This document shows positions 1 to 5,696 of a DNA stretch of 11,702 bases, in pieces. Both the position numbers and the translations under genes were made by a program. How positions within the stretch are numbered: position 1 is the stretch's first letter; each line of letters begins with the position of its first letter. Location: the NCBI GenBank assembly GCA_023416195.1, contig JAEZID010000256.1, positions 1-11,702 of the forward strand. Reading direction: 5' to 3'. The notes beneath the pieces were generated by a model. That model ran no database searches. It worked only from the letters and a program-made list of their open reading frames with translations, and was not told the DNA's origin. This DNA is from Pseudomonadota bacterium. GTDB lineage: Bacteria > Pseudomonadota > Alphaproteobacteria > Azospirillales > Azospirillaceae.

Positions 1-116
1 TGACCTCCGCCGCGTTCGCCGCCGCCTGCGGCGCCCGCCTGACCCCGGTCGGCTGGCATCCGGTGAAGGGCCTGCCCAACCCGGTCGAGGTCCATGGCTT
101 GAAAGAACAGGAATAA
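1..116 (+). CDS. 3' end of a probable class III adenylate/guanylate cyclase (partial)
   Basis: Only the last 38 codons are present, entering at the window edge and ending with TAA at 114-116. The tail contains GARLTPVGWHPVKGLPNPVEV followed by a short charged end. The pattern of a short strand, then 'L-K-G-hydrophobic-x-x-P-V-E-V', is typical of the final strand of class III nucleotide cyclase domains, which make cAMP or cGMP from ATP or GTP. The catalytic metal-binding residues lie upstream and cannot be checked. It lies on the same strand as the next gene, with about 95 bp between, so cotranscription is possible but unproven. The family call rests on this short motif alone, and another protein with a similar tail is possible. 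Confidence 0.5.
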   Translation, partial: TSAAFAAACGARLTPVGWHPVKGLPNPVEVHGLKEQE

Positions 117-211
117 CCGGAGGACAGACCGCAAGGTCCGACTGAGACCGAAGACGACGCTGAACACCGGCGCCATCGTCAACGAACGCACCGTCGCCGA
201 TTTGCAACGCC

Positions 212-1717
212 TTGACCGAGAGTGCTGTGACCGACCTCACCCCCACCCGCCCCCGCACTCACCACGACGCCCTGCACCAATACGCCCTGGCCGCCGCGGC
301 CTTCGCCGCCGGCTGGTCGCTGATGATGATGGAGATCCTCGGCGCCCGGCTGATGGCGCCGCACTTCGGCTATTCCGTCTACCAGTGGGGCGCCATCATC
401 GGCGTGGTGATGACCTTCATGGCCGCCGGCTACTGGACCGGGGGACAGCTCGGCGACGGACCGCGCGCCGTGCCCGCGTTGCGTTGGGCGCTGCTGGCCG
501 GGACGCTCGCGGCGGCGCTGACGCCGTGGCTCGGCAAGCCGATGCTGGCGGACGCTGCGGCGCGGCTGAACGCGGCGGACGGGGCGGTGATCGGCGCGGC
601 GCTGATCCTCGGCGTGCCGTCCTTCGCGCTGGCCATGGTGTCGCCGATCTGCGCGGGGCTGAGCGCGCTGTCGGGCGCGGCGGCGGCCGGGCGGATCTAC
701 GCGGTCGGCACGGTGGGCAGCATCGGCGGGACCTTCTTCGCCTCCTTCTACGCCATCCCGCAGGTCGGCGTGTCGGCCGGCTACGCCATCGCCGCCGTGC
801 TGCCGGCGCTCGCCTGCGCTTTCGTTCCGGGTGGCAAACGAATGGCCGCCATAACGGCTTTGGGCGTGCCGCTGGCCTGGGCGGCAGGCTATGGCGAGGG
901 GCGGGAGTTCGCCGTCTACCGCGAGACGCCGCACAACACCATCATCGTGCGCGAGGACGAGCGGGAGATCCGCCTGCACCTGAACGTGCTGTGGGCGACG
1001 CAATCGCGGCTGCGCAAGGACGGAACGCCGACCGGGCTCTATTACGACTTGTTCCCCGCCGCCCCGGCGCTGACGGGCAATTCGGCATCCGGGGGCAAGC
1101 GCGTGCTGGTGCTGGGCCTTGCCGGCGGCGCGGCGGCCAAGGGCATCTTGGAGGCGTGGCCGGGCGCCGACGTTCTGGGGGTGGAACTCGACCCGGCGGT
1201 GGTGGACGTGGCACGCTCCCACTTCGGCCTGCGGCCGGAGGTGCGCGTCGCCGTGGACGACGCCCGCCGCCATGTGGAGACCTCAACCGAGCAGCACGAT
1301 CTGGTGATCGTGGACCTCTACTCCACCGCCATCATCCCCTTCTTCACCGCCACGCGGGAGTTCTTCGAGGCGGTCGAGCGGCGGGTGGCACCGGGGGGGA
1401 TCATGCTGATGAACGTGGCCTCGCCGCAGGACCGCGACACGCTGGTCGGGCCGCTGGCGGCGACCCAGGGTGCGGTCTTTCCCTCCGTCTTCCTCGCCGA
1501 CGCCGGGCGCGGCAACTATCTGCTGATCGCCACGAAGGAGAAACGTACGCTTGAAGACGTACGCGTACGCCTGGAAAACGCCCCGCCGCAGGTCGCGTAC
1601 GCCGCCCGCCGCGTGCTGGACGGCCTGGCCGTCGCCGACACCGCCAACCACCCGGTTCTGACTGACGACCGTAGCGACATCGACCTGCGCAGCCTTGCCG
1701 CCCTTTACGGCAAATAG
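212..1717 (+). CDS. Membrane-anchored spermidine-synthase-like protein
   Basis: About 501 aa with two parts. Residues ~25-225 hold six or so hydrophobic segments rich in Gly/Ala, with an early EILGARLMAPHFG stretch typical of the membrane half of fused MFS-like/spermidine synthase proteins. Residues ~232-495 form a Rossmann methyltransferase-like spermidine synthase domain: LGLAGGAAAKG (301-311) at the nucleotide loop, GVELDP (323-328) as the acidic strand-2 motif, VDDAR (348-352), DLVIVDLYST (363-372) and a closing LTDDRSDI. True aminopropyltransferases carry a GGGDG-type loop and an Asp-rich gate after the fourth strand. Here the loop is altered and the gate reads DLYST, so the polyamine reaction is uncertain. 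The TTG at 212 has no clear Shine-Dalgarno (SD). An in-frame GTG at 227, preceded by GAGAG at 218-222, is an equally good start. The stop is 2 bp from that of the convergent Usp gene. Confidence 0.85.
   Translation: MTESAVTDLTPTRPRTHHDALHQYALAAAAFAAGWSLMMMEILGARLMAPHFGYSVYQWGAIIGVVMTFMAAGYWTGGQLGDGPRAVPALRWALLAGTLAAALTPWLGKPMLADAAARLNAADGAVIGAALILGVPSFALAMVSPICAGLSALSGAAAAGRIYAVGTVGSIGGTFFASFYAIPQVGVSAGYAIAAVLPALACAFVPGGKRMAAITALGVPLAWAAGYGEGREFAVYRETPHNTIIVREDEREIRLHLNVLWATQSRLRKDGTPTGLYYDLFPAAPALTGNSASGGKRVLVLGLAGGAAAKGILEAWPGADVLGVELDPAVVDVARSHFGLRPEVRVAVDDARRHVETSTEQHDLVIVDLYSTAIIPFFTATREFFEAVERRVAPGGIMLMNVASPQDRDTLVGPLAATQGAVFPSVFLADAGRGNYLLIATKEKRTLEDVRVRLENAPPQVAYAARRVLDGLAVADTANHPVLTDDRSDIDLRSLAALYGK
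1544..1602. repeat. Cluster of four CGTACGC motifs
   Basis: CGTACGC occurs at 1544-1550, 1558-1564, 1564-1570 and 1596-1602, inside the 3' part of the spermidine-synthase-like gene. The core CGTACG is a 6-bp palindrome. I noticed no other copy while reading the window. It is read in more than one codon phase and brings in two adjacent GTA valine codons, which are unusual in this GC-rich coding style. It may be chance or a protein-binding or methylation site. Confidence 0.55.
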
Positions 1718-1719
1718 CG

Positions 1720-2241
1720 TCAGGTGATCGCGTCCAGCTGCTCGTCGTCCAGACCGCCGGGCACGATGGTCAGCGGGATGCGCAGGCGGGACAGGCCGCG
1801 CCCGGTGTAGTAGGAGATCAGCGGCCCCGGCCCTTCCGGGTCGGTGCCGGCGGCCAGCACGAGGATCGAGATGCTCGGCTCCTCGTCGATCAGGGCCAGC
1901 ACCTCGTCGCGCGGGTTGCCCTCGCGCACGTACAGGGCCGGCAGGGTGCCGGTCAGCCTGTTGACGTCGCGGGCGAGCTTCTGGAGCTTTTGCTCCGCCT
2001 CGTTGCGCTGCTCCTCGCGCATCAGGTTTTCCATGGCGAGCCAGTGCTGCATCTCGCCCGGTTCCATCACATAGACCAGCGCCACCTTGCCCTGTGATTT
2101 GCGGGCGCGCAGGCAGGCGTAGCGCAGGGCCACCGGCAGTTCGGGGCTTTCGTCCACGACGACGAGGAAGATGCGCACCGGCGGCTTGGCGGCTTCGGGG
2201 GCGGCTTCGGGGGTCTCGGTCGGGGTCTGTTCGTCGCTCAT
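1720..2241 (-). CDS. Universal stress protein (UspA-type domain)
   Basis: 173 aa, cytoplasmic. A low-complexity Thr/Pro/Glu/Ala head (1-21) is followed by a Usp fold: RIFLVVVDESPE (23-34, first strand and the Asp that contacts nucleotide), a helix with ALRYACLRARKSQGKV, a VALVYVME strand, a long charged helix, YVREGNPRDEV (104-114), ISILVLAAGTD (124-134) and PLTIVPGG (156-163). The usual G-2X-G-9X-G(S/T) ATP signature is not clean (it reads GPGPLISYYTGRGL), so ATP binding is doubtful. An in-frame ATG exists 54 bp upstream, but the ATG at 2241 fits better. It sits 1 bp after the stop of the preceding gene and has GAAGGG upstream at suitable spacing. Last gene of the TauE/Alph_Pro_TM/Usp operon. 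Usp proteins generally respond to starvation and stress; a specific role here is inferred only from linkage. Confidence 0.9.
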   Translation of the reverse strand: MSDEQTPTETPEAAPEAAKPPVRIFLVVVDESPELPVALRYACLRARKSQGKVALVYVMEPGEMQHWLAMENLMREEQRNEAEQKLQKLARDVNRLTGTLPALYVREGNPRDEVLALIDEEPSISILVLAAGTDPEGPGPLISYYTGRGLSRLRIPLTIVPGGLDDEQLDAIT

Positions 2242-2242
2242 C

Positions 2243-3016
2243 TCACACCCTTCGGAAGGCGGCGCCGGCCAGCCAGCCGGCCGCAATGGCGCCAATCACC
2301 GCCGCCACGCCATAGGCCAGCGGCTGGTTGCGGGCAAACTCGAAGATCTCGGCGCTGAAGCCCACCTTCGAGACCACCAGCGGCGTGGTCTGCGCGCTGA
2401 CCACCTCGCCGTTGCGGATCAGCAGCGCTTCCACATTGTACAGGCCCGTCGGCACATTGGCCGGGAAGTAGATGTTGGTCCGGAACAGCCGGTCGCCAAG
2501 GAAGGACACCTGCCCCAGCGTGATGCTGTAAAGCCCGGCGCGCTGCTTGTTGCGGATCAGGGCCTGGCGGAACACCGCCAGCTCGGCCGGCGACAGCTGC
2601 TCGCGCGGGCCGAGCTGCAACTGCGGCAGGCCGATCTGGTGGCGCTCCAGCACGGGGCGGCTGACGAACTGGTCCAGCGGCCGGTTGGTCGCGACCATGT
2701 AATAGCTCGGCACCTGCTCGAACCGGACGCTGGCGGCGTTCAGCCAGATGCCGGCGATGCGCTCCTTGCGGCGCACGGTGACGCTGCCGCGCGGGCCGGT
2801 CACCACGATGGCGACGTCGCCGGGCGCGTCCGTGGTGCCGAACAGCACGACTTCCGTGCCGGTGAAGCCGGTGTTGATGGCGATCAGGTGGCTGGACAGG
2901 TCAGCAACCAGCTGCTGCGCCCACACGGTCGCCGCCAGGGTTCCCCCGACGACCAGCCCGGCCAGCGCCCCCAGGGCCCGCGCGGTCCACACCCGCCCTA
3001 TCGCAGGACGCCGCAT
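2243..3016 (-). CDS. Alph_Pro_TM / TIGR02186-type membrane protein
   Basis: About 257 aa. An N-terminal basic stretch plus hydrophobic segment ending near AAT-VWAQQ (about residues 14-35) looks like a signal peptide cleaved after AQA-like residues. A large extracytoplasmic region follows, with beta-rich motifs such as HLIAINTGFTGTEVVLFGTT, VAIVVTGPRG and GLYSITLGQVSFL. It ends with a single membrane span (about 232-253) and a short basic tail (FRRV), giving a periplasmic domain held by a C-terminal anchor. This matches the alphaproteobacterial family known as Putative transmembrane protein (Alph_Pro_TM), whose function is unknown but which is commonly found next to TauE/SafE genes. The start ATG overlaps the TauE stop as TGATG, indicating translational coupling. 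A GTG three bases upstream (3019) is an alternative and would overlap as GTGA. No clear SD is visible, which fits coupling. Confidence 0.88.
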   Translation of the reverse strand: MRRPAIGRVWTARALGALAGLVVGGTLAATVWAQQLVADLSSHLIAINTGFTGTEVVLFGTTDAPGDVAIVVTGPRGSVTVRRKERIAGIWLNAASVRFEQVPSYYMVATNRPLDQFVSRPVLERHQIGLPQLQLGPREQLSPAELAVFRQALIRNKQRAGLYSITLGQVSFLGDRLFRTNIYFPANVPTGLYNVEALLIRNGEVVSAQTTPLVVSKVGFSAEIFEFARNQPLAYGVAAVIGAIAAGWLAGAAFRRV

Positions 3017-3933
3017 CACATCGAACCGGAGGTGATGGTGAAGACGTCGTTCGGCTCGACCACCAGATCCCAGGCGAGCTTCAGCGCCACCGCCACGACC
3101 AGGGAAGCGAGCATCAGCCGCGCCTGCTCGCCGCGCAGCTTGCCGCTGAACTTGGTGCCGAACTGCGCGCCGATCACGCCGCCGACCAGCAGCAGCAGCG
3201 CCAGCATCACGTCCACCGTCTGGTTGGTGGCGGCCTGCAACAGCGTCGCCATGGCCGTGGTGAAGATGATCTGGAACAGCGAGGTTCCGGCCACCAGCCC
3301 CGTGGGCATGTTCAGCAGGTAGATCATCGCCGGCACCAGGATGAAGCCGCCGCCGATGCCCATGATCGCCACCAGCATGCCGCCGACCGCGCCGATGCCC
3401 GCCGGCAACAGCGCGGAGATGTAGAGCTTCGAGCGATGGAACCGCATCTTCAGCGGCAGCCCGTGCAGCCAGATGTGCCGGTGCAGCTTGCCGCGCCGGG
3501 CGGTGGGGGCGCGGCGGCGGATCAGCGCGCGGCTGCTTTCCACCAGCATCATCGACCCGATGCCGCCCAGGAAGAAGACGTAGGCCAGCGTGATCGCCAC
3601 GTCGATCTGGCCGATCCGCTGCAACAGGCCGAAGATCCAGACGCCCACGACGGTGCCGACCAGACCGCCCAGCAGCATGACGACGCCGAGCTTCACGTCC
3701 ACGTTGCCGCGCCGCCAGTGGGCCAGCACGCCGGACACGCTGGCGGCGACCAGCTGGTTGGCCTGGGTTCCCACCGCGACGGCGGGCGGCACGCCGATGA
3801 AGATCAGAAGCGGCGTCATCAGAAAGCCGCCGCCGACGCCGAACAGCCCGGACAGAAAGCCGACCACCCCGCCCATGCCGAGCACGAGCAGCGCGTTGAC
3901 CGACATCTCGGCAATCGGCAGGTAGACTTGCAT
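3016..3933 (-). CDS. TauE/SafE-family (sulfite exporter-like) permease
   Basis: 305 aa integral membrane protein with the internal two-fold repeat of TauE/SafE transporters. The first half contains GFLSGLFGVGGGFLMTPLL (25-43) and the second GGMLVAIMGIGGGFILVPAM (184-203). About eight hydrophobic segments are visible, split by a basic cytoplasmic loop (136-168, rich in Arg/His/Lys). The family exports or imports small anions such as sulfite, sulfoacetate or other organic acids; the substrate here cannot be read from sequence. I chose ATG 3933 (MQVYLPIAEMSVNALL) because this head is typical of alphaproteobacterial homologues. The open frame extends to 4206, but that stretch crosses palindromes and the kinase terminator and is not plausible coding. 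First gene of a three-gene operon with the periplasmic Alph_Pro_TM protein and a Usp. Confidence 0.92.
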   Translation of the reverse strand: MQVYLPIAEMSVNALLVLGMGGVVGFLSGLFGVGGGFLMTPLLIFIGVPPAVAVGTQANQLVAASVSGVLAHWRRGNVDVKLGVVMLLGGLVGTVVGVWIFGLLQRIGQIDVAITLAYVFFLGGIGSMMLVESSRALIRRRAPTARRGKLHRHIWLHGLPLKMRFHRSKLYISALLPAGIGAVGGMLVAIMGIGGGFILVPAMIYLLNMPTGLVAGTSLFQIIFTTAMATLLQAATNQTVDVMLALLLLVGGVIGAQFGTKFSGKLRGEQARLMLASLVVAVALKLAWDLVVEPNDVFTITSGSM

Positions 3934-4078
3934 GCGGGGCGGGGCCGGCGAACGGAAATCGTCCGCCAGCTTACCCCACGGGGTGACGTGGGGGCAATCG
4001 CCCCTGGCCGTTGAGGCCCCGCGCGCCCATGCGCGCGAAGGCAAGGGGCCGGACGGCCCCGCCCGCCGTTTGAGGGCG
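3934..4078. promoter_or_regulatory. Palindrome-rich leader of the TauE operon
   Basis: This gap between the kinase terminator and the TauE start holds several perfect inverted repeats: CCCCACG/CGTGGGG (3974-3980 with 3987-3993), GGGGC/GCCCC (3991-3995 with 4000-4004), GCGCGC/GCGCGC (4021-4026 with 4031-4036) and GGGGCC/GGCCCC (4045-4050 with 4055-4060). GGCCCC at 4015-4020 can also pair with 4045-4050, so two folds compete. A weak minus-strand promoter can be drawn (TTGCCC at 3997-3992, GTAAGC at 3974-3969, spacer 17) with the first palindrome filling the spacer. The repeats are directly visible; their function is not known. Confidence 0.5.
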
Positions 4079-4104
4079 ATAAAAAGGTGGGCGATCAGCC
4101 CACC
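4079..4104 (-). terminator. Intrinsic terminator of the adenosine kinase gene
   Basis: Read on the minus strand: GGTGGGC, loop TGATC, GCCCACC, then TTTTTAT. The 7-bp stem is perfect (4098-4104 with 4086-4092) and the U-tract follows directly (4085-4079). The loop contains the TGA stop codon of the kinase gene (4097-4095), so coding sequence forms the upstream arm. Confidence 0.9.
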
Positions 4105-5096
4105 AGCACGCCCTTGCTCTTCACCAGCTCGGCGAGGTTCACCTCCGGCCGGGCGCCGACGTGGCTGATGATCTCCGCCGCCGCGATGGCGCCCAGGCGC
4201 CCGCACACCGCCGGGGCCAGACCGCGCGTGTAGCCGTAGAGGAAGCCCGAGGCGTAGAGGTCGCCCGCACCCGTGGTGTCCACCACGCGGTCGACCGGTT
4301 CGGCCGGAACCTCGACCACCTCACCGCCGGAGACGATGACGGCACCCTTCTCGCTGCGGGTCAGGGCGGCGACCTTGCCCAGCCGCCTGACGGCGTCCAG
4401 CGCGTCCTCGAACCGGTCGGTCTTGTAGAGCGCGCCGATCTCGTGCTCGTTGGCGAACAGGATGTCCACATGGTTCTCGACCAGATCGAGGAACTCCGCG
4501 TGGTGGCGGTGGACGCAGAAGCTGTCGGACAGGGACAGCGACACCTTGCGCCCGGCGCCGTGGGCGATCCGGGCGGCCTTGCGGAAGGCTTCCTTCGCCC
4601 GCGGCGGATCCCACAGGTAGCCTTCCATGTAGGTGACCTGCGAGTTGGCGATCAGCGCCTCGTCGATGTCCTCCGGCCCCAGCTCCACGCAGGCGCCGAG
4701 GAAGGTGTTCATGGACCGCTGGGCGTCCGGCGTCACCAGGATCAGGCAGCGCGCGGTCGGGGCGCCGCCGTGTCCGGCCTCGGTCTCGAAATGCACGCCG
4801 GCGGCGTGGATGTCGTGGCGGAAGACCTGGCCCAGCTGGTCGCCATGGACCTTGCCGATGTAGGCCCCCTTGCCGCCGAGGAAGGCGATGCCCGCCATGG
4901 TGTTGCCGGCCGACCCGCCGGACACCTCGACGCCCGGACCCATGCGGCCGTACAGCTCCTCCGCACGGGCGGCGTCGATCAGGGTCATGGCCCCCTTCTC
5001 GATGCCGTTGGCGGACAGGAAGGCGTCATCGGCATGCGCGATGACATCGACGATGGCGTTGCCGATGCCGGTGACGTCGAATTCGGCCGAGGCCAT
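4095..5096 (-). CDS. PfkB-family sugar/nucleoside kinase, probably adenosine kinase
   Basis: 333 aa, full length for the family. It opens with FDVTGIGNAIVDVIA (6-20), the usual first strand of ribokinase-fold enzymes. The first PfkB signature is at GGSAGNT (60-66), followed by a Gly-rich GGKGAYIGKVHGD (74-86). NEHE (216-219) is the NxxE motif for Mg2+/phosphate. The second signature is DTTGAGDLYASGFLYG (273-288), with Asp279 as catalytic base and the GAG anion hole. No membrane segments are present, so it should be cytoplasmic and transfer phosphate from ATP to a nucleoside or sugar, most likely adenosine to AMP in purine salvage. Other PfkB kinases cannot be fully excluded. The start ATG 5096 is fixed by a strong AAGGAG SD on the minus strand (around 5102-5107). 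Monocistronic: its own promoter lies upstream and an intrinsic terminator at the stop. Confidence 0.92.
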   Translation of the reverse strand: MASAEFDVTGIGNAIVDVIAHADDAFLSANGIEKGAMTLIDAARAEELYGRMGPGVEVSGGSAGNTMAGIAFLGGKGAYIGKVHGDQLGQVFRHDIHAAGVHFETEAGHGGAPTARCLILVTPDAQRSMNTFLGACVELGPEDIDEALIANSQVTYMEGYLWDPPRAKEAFRKAARIAHGAGRKVSLSLSDSFCVHRHHAEFLDLVENHVDILFANEHEIGALYKTDRFEDALDAVRRLGKVAALTRSEKGAVIVSGGEVVEVPAEPVDRVVDTTGAGDLYASGFLYGYTRGLAPAVCGRLGAIAAAEIISHVGARPEVNLAELVKSKGVLVG

Positions 5097-5143
5097 GGGC
5101 GCTCCTTTTTTTCGGAAAGATTCATGTGTGGAACTTGGCCGCG

Positions 5144-5171
5144 AGTATAGCGGCGGCGCATCGCATCACAA
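5144..5171 (-). promoter_or_regulatory. Sigma70-type promoter of the adenosine kinase gene
   Basis: On the minus strand, TTGTGA (5171-5166) and TATACT (5149-5144) are separated by 16 bp. The -10 matches the consensus at five of six positions and the -35 at four of six. Transcription would start near 5137, giving a leader of about 40 nt that carries the AAGGAG ribosome site. The TATACT stands out in otherwise GC-rich DNA. Confidence 0.65.
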
Positions 5172-5197
5172 GCGCGCCAATCGCAGGCACGCCACAT

Positions 5198-5219
5198 ACT
5201 TGCATCATGAAAGTCACTT
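5198..5219. promoter_or_regulatory. Candidate HxlR operator palindrome
   Basis: ACTTGCATCATGAAAGT (5198-5214) is an odd-centred inverted repeat, ACTT-N-CAT-C-ATG-N-AAGT, in which seven of eight pairs match. AAGT at its end also forms AAGT-C-ACTT with 5216-5219, giving three half-sites. It lies 20 bp before the HxlR start codon and 27 bp upstream of the -35 of the divergent kinase gene. HxlR/YodB-type regulators bind ACTT/AAGT-like dyads and often control their own promoter, so autoregulation of the HxlR-KAS II operon is a reasonable inference. Confidence 0.6.
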
Positions 5220-5234
5220 CGTTAGGGTGCCCCC

Positions 5235-5696
5235 ATGCGACGGAAGAGTCTGGCTGACGCCCCCTGCCCCCTCGCCCGCGGCCTGGACGAGGTCGGCGAG
5301 TGGTGGTCCATCCTGATCCTGCGCGACGCCTTTCGCGGCCTGACCCGTTTCGACGAGTTCCAGCGCAGCATCGGCATCGCCACCAACATACTGACGCGCC
5401 GCCTGCAAACGCTGGTGGACGCCGGCCTGCTGGAACGCCGCCCCTACCAGGACCGACCCGTCCGCTACGAGTACCGGCTGACCGACAAGGGCCGCGACTT
5501 CCTGCCGGTGGTGGTGACGTTGGCCGACTGGGGCCGCCGCTGGGTGCTGCCGGAGGGGGCCTTCCGCTTCGTCTCGACCGAAACCGGCCGGACCGTCGAG
5601 CCGGCGCTGATCGACCGCAACACGGGCGCGCCCATCACCGCCGGGTCGATCCGCACCGAATTCCCGAACCAGAAAGACAGTGGAGAAGAACCATGA
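5235..5696 (+). CDS. HxlR-family winged-helix transcriptional regulator
   Basis: 153 aa. The HxlR core runs from CPLARGLDEVGEWWSILILRDAFRG (11-35) through TRFDEFQRSIGIATNILTRRLQTLVDAGLLER (37-68, recognition helix) and the wing PYQDRPVRYEYRLTDKGRDFLPVVV (70-94) to a dimerisation helix LADWGRRW. Cys11 is at the position used for thiol redox sensing in several family members, so it may sense electrophiles, quinones or oxidants (inference). A short extra C-terminal region (~105-153) is less conserved. ATG 5235 is preceded by only a weak SD (AGGGTG). The stop overlaps the next gene as ATGA (5693-5696), so regulator and KAS II gene are translationally coupled. It probably controls this operon through the palindrome at 5198-5219; the inducer is unknown. 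Confidence 0.92.
   Translation: MRRKSLADAPCPLARGLDEVGEWWSILILRDAFRGLTRFDEFQRSIGIATNILTRRLQTLVDAGLLERRPYQDRPVRYEYRLTDKGRDFLPVVVTLADWGRRWVLPEGAFRFVSTETGRTVEPALIDRNTGAPITAGSIRTEFPNQKDSGEEP

Noticed and set aside
179..1273. Long minus-strand frame opposite the spermidine-synthase-like gene
   Set aside because: Arg/His/Gly-rich translation with no domain. It mirrors a clear gene and is an effect of high GC.
3934..4206. N-terminal extension of the TauE frame
   Set aside because: It crosses several palindromes, the kinase terminator and the kinase 3' end; the MQVYLPIAEM start fits the family.
4862..4960. Possible frame disruption in the kinase
   Set aside because: The frame is intact from 5096 to 4095 with both PfkB signatures present.
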